48,175 nt of DNA from Coleofasciculaceae cyanobacterium RL_1_1 (lineage in GTDB: Bacteria; Cyanobacteriota; Cyanobacteriia; Cyanobacteriales; Geitlerinemataceae). This document shows positions 39,499 through 48,175 of this stretch, one piece after another. The stretch is from NCBI GenBank assembly GCA_012033105.1, contig JAAUPN010000004.1:1-48175 (forward strand), given 5' to 3'. Each line of letters starts with the position of its first letter. Positions within the stretch are counted from its first letter, which is position 1. The notes beneath the pieces are model-generated. The model was not told the DNA's origin. It worked only from the letters and a program-made list of their open reading frames with translations, and did no database searches. Both the position numbers and the translations under genes were made by a program.

Positions 39499-40191
39499 AT
39501 AGACGCAATAAGCAAAACAAGAAGTTGGCTTCACCATGGTTCAGGTTTGCCAATCTATGCCGTAGCACCACGATCGCCATCCGTACTTGGGGTTTCACGT
39601 TCTCTCTCCACCCAAGACGCGATCGGCTTGTCAGTCAAACCCACAACGCGCTGACGTAATGCGAGGCTCGAAGCATCCCAACTCTGTCGCTCTGACTCAC
39701 TCGCGCAATCCGTACATTTTTCTGGACGAGACCTAGAGGTCTTGCTATTCTTGATTTAAGTACATTATTCTTTCCCGGTTTTCCTCCCCGTCTCACCGTA
39801 GTTATTACCGTTCTTGCGACCCCGCGCGTTTGCACAACACTCCCGGTTTTGACCGTGTTGCCAATGCCTCATTCGTCTTCCACTCCCTTCACCAACTCCA
39901 CCCCTATCCCTCAAGTCCCCCCCGATTCACCCACCGACCCCAACGCCGATCAAACCTCGCTTTTATCCGCAGGACGAACCGACTCCGCGCCCAATCTCGC
40001 AACTGCCCCCCTTACGACCACCCAGTGCTTCATTTCAAGCCTTGGGCGCTGATATTTCCTGGCGTGAGATTTCGCGATCATGTACTGAAGCATCTCGCAC
40101 CGAATCCCGCATAAAACCATCCGCAACCTTGTCAGAACCTGACTCTGCTTGCGTGACGCCGTCTATTTCCTCGTCCCCATCCCTAAACTCG
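39499..40191. other. Intergenic or unassigned stretch
   Basis: A Pro/Ser/Thr-rich reading frame (39861-40052) and the frame starting at TTG 40042 precede the chosen start of the next gene. They may be an N-terminal extension of that protein split by another missing base near 40045, but I cannot support that by family resemblance. Nothing else recognisable is present. Confidence 0.3.
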
Positions 40192-41171
40192 ATGCCCCAA
40201 CCCGATCGCCGCCGCCGTTCCGCCTCCCCTGCGATCGCGCCGCAATTGATATCCTGGCTCAATCGGCGATCGGCTCCGGTGGTCTACGCCGCTAGCATTG
40301 CTCTCGGACTGCTCGCCTTGGGGACGCTATCGCGGATGGACGATCGCCCATCGCCAGGGCTGTCCGATACCGATTGCACCGGAGCAATTTTGGTGGATGC
40401 GACCCTGACGCCGGAAACGTTCGCTCAAATTCCGTCAAAAATTGGTCAAGCGCGGGCAAAGGTCGCCCAACTGATCGGTTCACCCTACTGCTCCTTGCCG
40501 AAGGTGTCCGTGCGCTATGGCGCGATCGCGGAGCGTGATGTGTATCGTATGGCGGATGAGCGGCGAGTGGTGGTGTCCTATGAGGATGGAACGCTGCTTG
40601 GGGTTGGGGTTGAGGCGTTACGGCGGGAGCATTCGGCATGGCAGGCGGGTGTATTGCAGCCTCAGACAATGGAAGAGCCTGAAGCTGCAAGCTCCAATGC
40701 GGCGGCCATGATAACGCCTCTCGGAGCGGCGGCTGGCCGCTTGCAGGAGGTGAAGGTGCAGCAGTCGTGGGGCGTGCAGATTGGCGATGCGATCGGGACG
40801 GCTGAGGTGATCGGCAGTTTGGGGGATGTGTCGTTGGCGCATCGAGGTCGGGTTTTGCGCCGGTGGATGGCTGGGTTGAGGGTAATTTTGTGACGATCGT
40901 GGGGGATGAGCTGTTGCCGAATGAGCCGGATTGTGTGCTGTTTTCAAGCCCGCAGTTACCGTCGTATCTGATGAAAGCGTGCGGCTTGGTACGGCGCTAT
41001 CTCGGGGCGGTGGAGGCAGGTCAGCCGATCGGTCGTACGGGCGGGGCGTTACATGTGTCGCTGCTGTCGCGGCGGCGAGATCAAGCGGCGAGTTCGGATG
41101 CTGAGGCGGAGTGGGTTTATGTGTCGCCATCACCGGAGTTTCTGGCGCAGGCGATCGATGGGGAGGAGTAG
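40192..41171 (+). CDS. Membrane-anchored envelope protein, barrel-like C-terminal domain (broken by one frameshift)
   Basis: From ATG 40192 the product has an Arg-rich cytoplasmic start, one membrane span (about residues 28-45) and a mostly extracytoplasmic part. The frame breaks at a run of four T (40853-40856); one more T gives HRGRVFAPVDGWVEGNFVTI and continues with LLPNEPDCVLFSSPQLPSYL to a stop at 41171, 326 residues in all. The C-terminal beta-rich domain resembles M23-peptidase-like or biotinyl-like barrels, but I do not see a zinc motif. Upstream TTG 40042 would add a non-conserved extension. It is followed by the exported protein at 41385. Confidence 0.65.
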
Positions 41172-41254
41172 CGTGTCTCTCATCATCTCTCAGTCATTCA
41201 AATGAACTGTGGAGAATCGGTTCCCGTCAGGCCTTACGCAAACTATCGAAACTC

Positions 41255-41281
41255 GTAGGGGCGTCATGGCAATGCGCCCAC
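41255..41281. repeat. REP-like palindrome GTAGGGGCG...CGCCCA
   Basis: GTAGGGGCG-tCATggcAATG-CGCCCAC folds into a hairpin with a GGGCG/CGCCC stem and one bulge. It resembles the dispersed GTAGGGGCG...CGCCCCTAC palindromes of cyanobacterial genomes. It is a single copy in this window. Confidence 0.5.
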
Positions 41282-41384
41282 GGTACTGCGTGGTTCTAGC
41301 CGGTCAGTGTGTAAGTCCTGCCCGTTTAAGTTCTGACTGTTTTGAGCTGTTGGTTTTGAGTTGTAGTGTCAGGAGTTTTTCAAG

Positions 41385-42578
41385 ATGCATCAAGTAACGG
41401 CTGCATATTTACCGCCATATCTGGCTCGCGTGGCGATCGCGGTGGTTGGGTTTGTGCCTGCATTGGGGTTGACCATGATGGTACGGGCGGGAGAGTTGGT
41501 CGCGATCGATATTCCCGAGGTTAAACCCGCGATTGTTGAGCCAACCTTTGAACTAGGGGCAGACTTGATCGTGCCTACTGCGCCGCCACCAGCGACCTCG
41601 AAGCTCTCGCCGCCGATCGCCAACCAGTCCCCCATTCCCCAACAAAACCAAGCCCGATCGCCACTCAAACCCCCACCGATCGCGGCAATTCCTGAGGCGT
41701 GGTGGTCGCAGGGATCAGATTCGCCGCTCGCGGTCGCGTTAGGCGCAGCGGAAGGAACACGCCACCGCGATGGCGGTAAAAATCCGGCCTACTATTGGCA
41801 CACCGATCCAGGCAATGCCGCGAATAATTTCGGCACATTTAGCTGGCAACATCTCACGCCGGAGCAAATGGAGCCGGTCATACAGGCGGCGACAGCGGCA
41901 GAAAAGCGGGAGCGATCGGCACAGTTGGGTCTGGCGGAACTGGCAGATCGGATGGCATTTGCCCGGATTGAGCGTTTTCAGACCCAATTACGCGACCAGG
42001 CCACCGCGAAAGGAATTAACTTGACGTTTCATGAGCTAATTAATGGGCTTGATTTGGCGAATCAGTCACCGCTAGCCGCGCTAAGTCCGATGGGGTATTT
42101 AGATCGGTTGGTGCAGATGCAGCGATCGCGATCAGAACCAGAGGAGCAAATCCTAGAAGCACGGGTTTGGTCCTATTGGCATCCACGCTATCAGCGCTGG
42201 GATGCGCCCGGTCTGGGGAATTCCTATGAGACGATTCGAGCCGATCAGGCACGACGAATGGCCGCGATTCAGGCTGCGTTGCTGCACTATGGCTCGATCG
42301 ATGTTGCAGAGGACATGCCGGAGGCGATCGGTGCAATGCAGCTCAACGAAACCCAAACCTCGAATGCTTCGGCTGCAAATATGGCATCTGTTCCACCATC
42401 GATCTCAGAGGTTTCAGAACAGACGACACCACCGCCGATTTCCCTCGATTTTCATACAAACGGATCGCATCGCTCATCCCCGGAGGCGTGTGCTGCGATC
42501 GCGGCACAGGATCGATACGTGTACGCGATCGAGTTCGTTCCCTGTCCGCTGGGCAGTGTGGCCTCTATACCGGATTAG
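41385..42578 (+). CDS. Exported protein with lysozyme-like conserved segment
   Basis: The 397-residue product has an N-terminal membrane or signal segment (about residues 14-36), a Pro-rich linker (about 60-105) and then the segment VALGAAEGTRHRDGGKNPAY plus WHTDPGNAANNFGTFSWQH, which I know only as a conserved cyanobacterial stretch placed near lysozyme-like or transglycosylase-like folds. Glu in AAEGTR could be catalytic, but this is inference. The C-terminal 90 residues are Ser/Thr/Pro-rich and contain two cysteines. ATG start. Confidence 0.7.
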   Translation: MHQVTAAYLPPYLARVAIAVVGFVPALGLTMMVRAGELVAIDIPEVKPAIVEPTFELGADLIVPTAPPPATSKLSPPIANQSPIPQQNQARSPLKPPPIAAIPEAWWSQGSDSPLAVALGAAEGTRHRDGGKNPAYYWHTDPGNAANNFGTFSWQHLTPEQMEPVIQAATAAEKRERSAQLGLAELADRMAFARIERFQTQLRDQATAKGINLTFHELINGLDLANQSPLAALSPMGYLDRLVQMQRSRSEPEEQILEARVWSYWHPRYQRWDAPGLGNSYETIRADQARRMAAIQAALLHYGSIDVAEDMPEAIGAMQLNETQTSNASAANMASVPPSISEVSEQTTPPPISLDFHTNGSHRSSPEACAAIAAQDRYVYAIEFVPCPLGSVASIPD

Positions 42579-42604
42579 CGGATGCCATTCCAGCATCCCT
42601 GGCC

Positions 42605-43009
42605 TCAGCGCGATCCTGGTAACGATCGCGTCACCTGTCCCGGTAACGTCGCCTGAGATGCCGGAACCTCCCAAACTCCCGACAAAATCGCTTCCACGGC
42701 TACTTCAACTCGCTCTAGATCCTCCGCCAACAGTGGCGGCCAGACTACCCCCTGATCGTGTCCCGCCTGCAACGCCCGCCGACTGTTCCGTGCCAGCCAA
42801 TACAGCGCTTGCACCAGCTCGCGATCGATCATCGCTTCTCCCTCCAGCGCTGTATAGGTCACCTTCAGCGCCAACAATACCGATGTCATCTGTCCCGGAA
42901 TCGGCGCTTCACCCCGATCGAGCCGCAACAGCAACGCATCGGGATTACGTTGGCTTTGGTGTGCCGTGCCTTGGTCGATAAGAAATTTACGAGCGGTGGA
43001 ATTATCCAT
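42605..43009 (-). CDS. Conserved cyanobacterial protein of unknown function
   Basis: The 134-residue soluble product starts MDNSTARKFLIDQGTAH and contains PIPGQMTSVLLALKVTYTAL and VVWPPLLAEDLERVEVAVEA. It resembles a short conserved cyanobacterial family sometimes labelled dethiobiotin synthetase by annotation transfer; I see no P-loop, so that label is not supported. ATG start. It runs convergent to the exported-protein gene and divergent from the YccF gene. Confidence 0.7.
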   Translation of the reverse strand: MDNSTARKFLIDQGTAHQSQRNPDALLLRLDRGEAPIPGQMTSVLLALKVTYTALEGEAMIDRELVQALYWLARNSRRALQAGHDQGVVWPPLLAEDLERVEVAVEAILSGVWEVPASQATLPGQVTRSLPGSR

Positions 43010-43119
43010 AGGATGGGAAAAAAGGGAGGCGATCGCGTCAAAATGGTAGCGCGAACCTCACACGATCGCTCTGTGTCCTGGTGGCACTCATTTACGGTGC
43101 TGTTTTTTCGGTGACTCCT

Positions 43120-43488
43120 ATGAGCTTACTCGGCAATGTAATTTGGCTAATTTTCGGTGGCTTCTTTGCCGGTCTTGGCTACATCATCGGCGGTCTCAGT
43201 CTCTGTCTTACGATTATCGGGATTCCGTTCGGGATTCAAACGATCAAGATTGGGATTGCGACGATGACGCCTTTTGGTCGCGAGATTGTGGAGATTGAGA
43301 ATAGTAACGAAACGCTGGCGTTAATCTTTAACGTGATTTGGGTCGTGCTGTTCGGCTGGGAAATCGCGATCGCTCATTTAGTCTCGGCGGCAATCTTGGT
43401 GATTAGTATCATCGGTATTCCCTTCGCTGCGCAGCATATGAAGCTGCTATCGCTCTCCATTTGGCCCTTTGGCCGGACGCTGCGTTAA
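43120..43488 (+). CDS. YccF-domain membrane protein
   Basis: The 122-residue product has two copies of a hydrophobic hairpin ending in IIGIPFGIQTIKI and ISIIGIPFAAQHMKL, the repeat typical of the YccF (DUF307) family. The start ATG 43120 (MSLLGNVIWLIFGG) matches the family N terminus; an open frame upstream to 43081 is not conserved. Function is unknown. A strong terminator follows it. Confidence 0.9.
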   Translation: MSLLGNVIWLIFGGFFAGLGYIIGGLSLCLTIIGIPFGIQTIKIGIATMTPFGREIVEIENSNETLALIFNVIWVVLFGWEIAIAHLVSAAILVISIIGIPFAAQHMKLLSLSIWPFGRTLR

Positions 43489-43511
43489 GACATGAGCATG
43501 ACTCTACGCTG

Positions 43512-43549
43512 AAAAAGCGGCTGACTTCTGAGGAAGCAAGCCGCTTTTT
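43512..43549. terminator. Strong bidirectional terminator
   Basis: AAAAAGCGGCT (43512-43522) and AGCCGCTTTTT (43539-43549) form a perfect 11-bp stem with a 16-base loop and T tracts on either strand. It separates the convergent YccF and DUF4079 genes. Confidence 0.85.
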
Positions 43550-43601
43550 GATGCACGATGAACGGTTAATGGCAATTCAATCGATCCGCTCAAAGATCAG
43601 A

Positions 43602-44069
43602 TTAATTGCTCAAAATGCGCTGGACAATTTCCACACCCGTCAGTGCCTGCCAGCCAAATAGACCGACCAGACCAATATTCAGCGCAATATGGGTGTTACG
43701 CGCCAAATCGTTACCCTTTTGCATTGCCGGAGCCAACGCCGCCGACAGGCCGACCAGCGCCGTCATGCCTAAACCAACAATGAGATGCGGGCCAACGAAC
43801 AGCTTGCCGTTGTTGATATAGGTTGCCGCCATACCGCCGATCGTGCCGCAAATCATCGCAGCCAACATCACAGAGGCCGAAACATAATGCTTATCGCGAA
43901 ACTTGCCGCGTACGAGTTCCTTCTTGGTTTCACCCTCTGCCGATCGCGTACGGCGAGCCTGAATGCCGGTGTAGGCCAGATAGAGGACGACAGCAAACAA
44001 TATCCACATCAACACGGGATGGGCAAAGGTGACGATCGGCTTGAGAGCGTCTGGGATTTCGATACTCAT
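43602..44069 (-). CDS. DUF4079 membrane protein
   Basis: The 155-residue product has about four hydrophobic spans, with conserved-looking His residues (FAHPVLMW, GPHLIVGLG, NTHIALNIGLVGLF) in the layout of the DUF4079 family, whose His pattern resembles cytochrome b561-like proteins. Haem binding is only a possibility. ATG start. The stop lies 52 bp from the shared terminator. Confidence 0.85.
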   Translation of the reverse strand: MSIEIPDALKPIVTFAHPVLMWILFAVVLYLAYTGIQARRTRSAEGETKKELVRGKFRDKHYVSASVMLAAMICGTIGGMAATYINNGKLFVGPHLIVGLGMTALVGLSAALAPAMQKGNDLARNTHIALNIGLVGLFGWQALTGVEIVQRILSN

Positions 44070-44495
44070 GACTCTTTGACTGAAATCTTCTAGCGGTAGA
44101 CAGGGCAGAAACGAGATTGATTGCGACCTTGCCCCGTCATCCTCAGCGCTGACCGGTCAAATTCGTACGCATCTCGTCACAAAACTTAGTATACCCCCCC
44201 AGTTGTTTTCTGGGATGGCCTCAGAGCATACGACAGGACGAAGAGCGAATCCCCCAATCCTCGGCGTAATTTTGGTCAAACTGGGTCAAACTTGGCCAAA
44301 AGATGACGAATCGTTGTTAAACGTTAAATCATGCAAACCCCACTGGAGAACCGGGGTATAATACCTTGCGAACGTCAAACCCTATGACTTCAAAGGTTTT
44401 GAGTGATTTTTGTGAGCTGCGCGATCGATTAAATCCAGCACACAGCCCTCGGGCCGCATCATCCTCGCCGCTCTTTGCTCTTTACCCGATAAATT
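44070..44495. other. Intergenic region upstream of rrf2-cysK
   Basis: No gene is visible in these 426 bp. The stretch holds the divergent promoters of the DUF4079 gene and the Rrf2 gene, including the extended -10 box at 44355-44362. A short C7 tract lies near 44195. Confidence 0.4.
44355..44362 (+). promoter_or_regulatory. Extended -10 promoter of rrf2-cysK
   Basis: A perfect TATAAT (44357-44362) preceded by GGGG lies about 130 bp upstream of the Rrf2 GTG. A matching -35 box is not evident, which suggests activator dependence or autoregulation by Rrf2. Confidence 0.55.
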
Positions 44496-44933
44496 GTGGA
44501 ACTTTCTTGCAAAAGTGAATATGCCGTTCTCGCGCTTTTAGAGTTAGCCGCTCATTTTTCTCAGGGCGAACCTCTACAAATTCGCCAAATTGCAGCCCAG
44601 CAATCTATCCCCGATCGCTACCTCGAGCAACTGCTCGCGACGTTGCGTCGTGGTGGTTTGGTGCGATCGCAGCGTGGCGCGAAAGGGGGCTACTATCTGG
44701 CGCGAGAGCCCCACAATATTACGGTGCTCGAAGCGCTCGAGTGTATTGAGGGCGGTAACATTCAGCAGACCTGTCCGGAAGATGAGCCGAAAACCAGTGA
44801 AAGTGCGATCGTCCGAGAAATTTGGCAAGAAGCGCGAGATTGCGCCCATGCCATCTTGCAGAACTACACCCTGCAAGATCTACGCGATCGCCACGACCAA
44901 CGCCAAGACGTCAATCCGATGTACTACATCTAA
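44496..44933 (+). CDS. Rrf2-family transcriptional regulator
   Basis: The 145-residue product is a winged-helix regulator: [20 protein letters not shown], helix-turn-helix around residues 28-58, and the family signature [14 protein letters not shown]. The cysteines at 5, 83, 93 and 116 do not match the three-Cys cluster of IscR, so iron-sulfur binding is doubtful and a CymR-like role is more likely. CymR senses cysteine supply through CysK in Firmicutes. The gene is 14 bp upstream of cysK, which fits. GTG start. Confidence 0.9.
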   Translation: MELSCKSEYAVLALLELAAHFSQGEPLQIRQIAAQQSIPDRYLEQLLATLRRGGLVRSQRGAKGGYYLAREPHNITVLEALECIEGGNIQQTCPEDEPKTSESAIVREIWQEARDCAHAILQNYTLQDLRDRHDQRQDVNPMYYI

Positions 44934-44947
44934 ATCCCAAACTTCCT

Positions 44948-45910
44948 ATGAATATTGCCAATAACATCACGGAACTCGTCGGCAACACGCCTTTGGTGCG
45001 GCTCAATAAAATTCCCCAAGCGGAAGGCTGCGTCGCCGAGATCGTCGTCAAGCTCGAAGGTATGAACCCATCGGCATCGGTGAAAGATCGGATCGGCGTC
45101 AATATGATTGAGGCGGCAGAACAGGCGGGGCTGATTTCCCCCGATCGCACAACGCTGGTCGAACCAACCTCGGGTAACACCGGCATTGCCCTGGCGATGG
45201 TTGCGGCTGCGAAGGGGTACACACTCATCCTGACCATGCCCGACACCATGAGCTTGGAACGGCGATCGATGCTGCGAGCCTATGGCGCTCAGTTAGAACT
45301 CACCCCCGGTGCAGAGGGAATGCGCGGCGCGATCGCCAAAGCCTCCGAAATCGTGGACAAAACGCCGGATGCTTACATGCTCCAACAGTTTCAAAATCTC
45401 GCTAATCCCGAAATTCACGCCCGCACCACCGCCGAAGAAATTTGGAAAGATACGGACGGTGCGGTGGATATTCTGATCGCGGGCGTTGGAACCGGCGGCA
45501 CAATTACCGGCACAGCTCGCATCCTCAAGGCTAAAAAATCAACCTTTCAGGCGATCGCCGTCGAACCATCCAACAGTCCAATCCTCTCTGGAGGACAACC
45601 CGGACCCCACAAAATCCAAGGCATCGGCGCCGGTTTCGTCCCGCAAGTTCTCGAAACCAATTTACTCAACGAAATCGTCACGGTCAGCGATGACGAAGCG
45701 ATCGCCTTTGGGCGTCGCTTGGCACGGGAAGAAGGCTTATTGTCCGGCATCTCCACTGGGGCGGCTCTGTGTGCTGCGGTGCAGGTCGGTCGCCGTCCTG
45801 AAAATCAGGGCAAGCTGATCGTCATGGTACAGCCAAGCTTCGGGGAGCGTTACCTCAGTACGCCGCTATTTCAAGATGTTCCCCTAGCGATCGAAGTACC
45901 AGTGAGTTAG
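44948..45910 (+). CDS. cysK: Cysteine synthase A (O-acetylserine sulfhydrylase)
   Basis: CysK makes cysteine from O-acetylserine and sulfide using PLP. The 320-residue product starts at ATG 44948 ([20 protein letters not shown]). The PLP lysine is Lys46 in SASVKDRIG, the phosphate-binding substrate loop is TSGNTG at 74-79, and [10 protein letters not shown] binds the PLP phosphate. The frame is open 42 codons further upstream, but that part overlaps the Rrf2 gene and is not CysK-like. Located directly after the Rrf2 gene, so probably co-transcribed. Confidence 0.96.
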   Translation: MNIANNITELVGNTPLVRLNKIPQAEGCVAEIVVKLEGMNPSASVKDRIGVNMIEAAEQAGLISPDRTTLVEPTSGNTGIALAMVAAAKGYTLILTMPDTMSLERRSMLRAYGAQLELTPGAEGMRGAIAKASEIVDKTPDAYMLQQFQNLANPEIHARTTAEEIWKDTDGAVDILIAGVGTGGTITGTARILKAKKSTFQAIAVEPSNSPILSGGQPGPHKIQGIGAGFVPQVLETNLLNEIVTVSDDEAIAFGRRLAREEGLLSGISTGAALCAAVQVGRRPENQGKLIVMVQPSFGERYLSTPLFQDVPLAIEVPVS

Positions 45911-46001
45911 CCTGCGGATCATGGCCTACCCCTGACGTTGAATGACGGTGGACGCTTTCAGCCGTTAAGCTAGGCCATAATTCGTCTACCTTTCTACGCT
46001 C

Positions 46002-46712
46002 GTGACTGAATGTCCCAATCACTACGCGACATTGCAAGTGTCAATGAGCGCGAGTCCAACCGAAATTAAGCAAGCCTATCGACGTTTAGCGAAGGAATAT
46101 CACCCCGACTGTAACCCCTCGCCCCAGGCTCGTGAGCAAATCATCGCGATCAACTCCGCCTACGAAATTCTCGGCGATCGGGAACGACGACAGCGCTACG
46201 ATCGCGACTATGCCTATTACTTCCGTCGCTCCCGATCCGCCTCGCGCGAACAGCACGCCACCGCACCGCGATCGCAGCCTCGATCCCGCCGCCCCGATCG
46301 CGGCAGTGCCAGCGATGAACGGTTGCAGCAGTGGATTGAGCAGGTCTATCGTCCAATTGATCGACAGATTGCCCGTATTTTACATAGCCTTGATCGACAA
46401 CTTGACGAACTTTCCGCCGATCCCTTTGATGATGCCTTGATGGAGAGTTTTTGCAACTATATCGAAAGCTCTAAAGGCATACTTGAAATAGCTCAACATT
46501 CATTTCGATCACAGCCCAATCCTCCGACTTTGGCTGGTGTTGCAGCGGATGTCTATTGCTGTTTAGATCGAGTGAATGATGGTCTTGAAGAGCTAGAATA
46601 TTTCACGCTCAACTATGACGATCGCCACTTGCATCTAGGACAAGAATTATTCCGGATTGCGATCGGTCTACGCGCAAATGCATTTCAAAACTTGCGTAAC
46701 TTCGCCTATTAA
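46002..46712 (+). CDS. J-domain (DnaJ-like) protein
   Basis: The 236-residue product has an N-terminal J domain (about residues 6-67) with the HPD motif at 34-36 (KEYHPDCNPS) and the helix IIAINSAYEILGDRERRQRYD. An Arg/Ser-rich linker (about 75-105) and a helical C-terminal part without zinc or substrate domain follow. J domains stimulate DnaK ATPase; this is a type III co-chaperone with unknown clients. GTG start. Confidence 0.9.
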   Translation: MTECPNHYATLQVSMSASPTEIKQAYRRLAKEYHPDCNPSPQAREQIIAINSAYEILGDRERRQRYDRDYAYYFRRSRSASREQHATAPRSQPRSRRPDRGSASDERLQQWIEQVYRPIDRQIARILHSLDRQLDELSADPFDDALMESFCNYIESSKGILEIAQHSFRSQPNPPTLAGVAADVYCCLDRVNDGLEELEYFTLNYDDRHLHLGQELFRIAIGLRANAFQNLRNFAY

Positions 46713-46773
46713 TCATTGCCAATCTTCGTGTTTGGGTCAAGCTCAAAAGTTCCATTCCCGACAATCTAGACCT

Positions 46774-48045
46774 TCAATCCTGAACCGAACGGGAGGAACG
46801 CACCAGGTTTTTAATCCAAGCTGCACCCGGACGCTCGATCGCTAGGTTACTGACGATTGCCGCGATCATCGCCAGACTAAATACAGCGATCGTCCGTTGA
46901 GCAAAGGCCGTTAGGTTAGTTAATTCACCAAACTTTGGTAAAAGCCAAATCGCGATCGGATAGTGCCAGACGTAAATCCCATAGGAAAGCACACCCAAAA
47001 GTTCCCAATAACGCCAGGGGTTGGCCTGACAGGCTAGGCGAGAAACGGGCTGATTTTGGCGAAATCCATAGTAAGCGTCGCCACGCTCAAAAGCGACGAT
47101 AAACAGACAAACGGCGATGATCGATAACGTCGGGCCGATCGATAAAATATAGTCACTTCCCGAAATTTTCCAGTTCGCACACAGAATAAATACGCCAACG
47201 ATCACCGTGATCGTTAGTCGTTTGAGACGGTTTGTCTCCAAGAATTTCTGGATGATGCTATCGATAACTCTGGTGTTTTTCGTGTTTTTCGTCGATAATT
47301 TTAGTCGAGATTTTTGAGATGACTTGATTGAGTTCAATAGTAAGGGATTGAGTAGTAAGCCACAGAGAAAAGCATCTAGATTAGCCGGTAATAAGGTATA
47401 GACATAGCGAACGAAATCAAGATTAAATTCGCCGGTTCGATCGCCATGAATCTGAAGTAACACGGCGACAATCACCCCACGCAAAACCAACCAGCTAATC
47501 GCAACCATCACGATCGCGATAAACACCTGACGCACCGTCCGAAGTCGATCGCGCACCAGTCCAAACAACAGCGGCGCGATCGCGTAAAACTGCACCTCCG
47601 TCGAAAGTGACCACAGCGGCGAATTAAATTGTTCCGGCAGCGTATGGTTATAGGTGAACGTGAGATAGCGCAGTAAAACCCAACTATTTTCCGCTGAGGG
47701 AAGCAAGATTGACGGTGCTAAAAAAATTGCCGGAATCAGTACCGCTGCCCAGTACAGCGGCAGGATGCGAGCCGCGCGATTACGCGCATAGCGCCACAAT
47801 TGCGATCGACGTGTTCCATAGCGCCCGAGATAAAATCCCTTACCGACAAGGTAGCCCGACAGCGTAAAAAATATCCGCACAGCAATACCACCCGGCATCG
47901 CCGCCAACCAACCCCAGGGCAAACTCGATAGCACGGCTAATGGAGGTTGACAGTGGGCAATGACGATCACCAGGCAGGCAAGACCACGCAGGATCAGGAA
48001 AGCGTCGGCGTGATTCGTTGGGCGATCGGTCTGGTGATCGGGCAT
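46774..48045 (-). CDS. Acyltransferase-3 family membrane protein (OafA-like)
   Basis: Members O-acetylate or otherwise acylate sugars of surface polymers. The 423-residue product has about ten hydrophobic spans, with the N-terminal motif ILRGLACLVIVIAHC and the FFTLSGYLVGKGFY-type segment, then SPLWSLSTEVQFYAIAPLLF. A Ser/Lys/Thr-rich cytoplasmic loop lies near residues 240-265. The acyl acceptor cannot be inferred; no other polysaccharide genes are in the window. ATG start. Confidence 0.92.
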   Translation of the reverse strand: MPDHQTDRPTNHADAFLILRGLACLVIVIAHCQPPLAVLSSLPWGWLAAMPGGIAVRIFFTLSGYLVGKGFYLGRYGTRRSQLWRYARNRAARILPLYWAAVLIPAIFLAPSILLPSAENSWVLLRYLTFTYNHTLPEQFNSPLWSLSTEVQFYAIAPLLFGLVRDRLRTVRQVFIAIVMVAISWLVLRGVIVAVLLQIHGDRTGEFNLDFVRYVYTLLPANLDAFLCGLLLNPLLLNSIKSSQKSRLKLSTKNTKNTRVIDSIIQKFLETNRLKRLTITVIVGVFILCANWKISGSDYILSIGPTLSIIAVCLFIVAFERGDAYYGFRQNQPVSRLACQANPWRYWELLGVLSYGIYVWHYPIAIWLLPKFGELTNLTAFAQRTIAVFSLAMIAAIVSNLAIERPGAAWIKNLVRSSRSVQD

Positions 48046-48175
48046 AAACTTTGATTGAAACTTAGATCGATTCGATCATAAGTAGATCACAGGTTGATCG
48101 ATTTTGGAGATCTCAACTGGAAGCTAACGTCAGCTTACAATTACACCCACCAAAACAGACACCCAAAAAAGTTTC

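Noticed and set aside
39451-39654. 67-residue plus-strand frame upstream of ndhF3
   Set aside because: It overlaps the candidate regulator site, has no ribosome-binding site and no recognisable features.
44822-45910. CysK with a 42-residue N-terminal extension
   Set aside because: The extension overlaps the Rrf2 gene and has no enzyme-like sequence; ATG 44948 gives the standard start.

Overview
The window reads as a cyanobacterial chromosome. Evidence: the S10-spc-alpha gene order ending truA-rplM-rpsI-rpmE-prfA, with no rpsN or rpmD inside the cluster; a complete low-CO2 NDH-1MS operon (ndhF3-ndhD3-cupA-cupS); several families known to me mainly from cyanobacteria (DUF4330, DUF4079, small conserved proteins); many copies of the HIP1 palindrome GCGATCGC; and a tRNA gene without an encoded CCA. 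I cannot place it below phylum with confidence.

Layout. 195-1586: a TPR protein. 1719-19316: one nearly unbroken minus-strand block of about 17.6 kb, read from right to left: rplC-rplD-rplW-rplB-rpsS-rplV-rpsC-rplP-rpmC-rpsQ-rplN-rplX-rplE-rpsH-rplF-rplR-rpsE-rplO-secY-adk-infA-rpmJ-rpsM-rpsK-rpoA-rplQ-truA-rplM-rpsI-rpmE-prfA. It builds ribosomes and supplies the translocon channel, the RNA polymerase alpha subunit, IF-1 and RF1. 20003-25393: glyoxalase II, a 44-residue membrane peptide, an SbcC/Rad50-type ATPase and FolD. 25499-30543: a lipoprotein, tRNA-Arg(CCT), and several envelope or secreted proteins (phosphodiester glycosidase family, VanY-type carboxypeptidase, small membrane and Cys-rich proteins, M48 protease). 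30825-33661: DUF4330 protein, an NAD-dependent epimerase-like protein and an orphan metal ABC permease. 33811-39238 (minus): the inducible CO2-uptake operon, with two matching inverted-repeat sites about 180 and 245 bp upstream. 40192-44069: cell-envelope-like and small membrane proteins. 44496-46712: an Rrf2 regulator with cysK, then a J-domain protein. 46774-48045: an acyltransferase-3 membrane protein.

The most important caution is sequence quality. Nine genes are interrupted or locally scrambled by small indels, mostly in homopolymer runs: rplR, secY, gloB, folD, the glycosidase, the VanY peptidase, the M48 protease, cupS and the barrel-like envelope protein. Several are essential or highly conserved, and in most a one-base correction restores a family-length protein. 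I therefore annotate whole genes across the breaks and regard assembly error as the leading explanation.

The most interesting non-coding feature is a roughly 220-bp insertion-like block between rplO and secY. It has matching terminal hairpins and looks like a tnpB-less IS200/IS605-type element, possibly with an omega-RNA-like end. Other structures worth checking are seven phased 11-bp repeats upstream of the M48 gene, paired ATAG-N8-CTAT sites upstream of ndhF3, a family of near-identical terminator hairpins, and a long hairpin between rplW and rplB.
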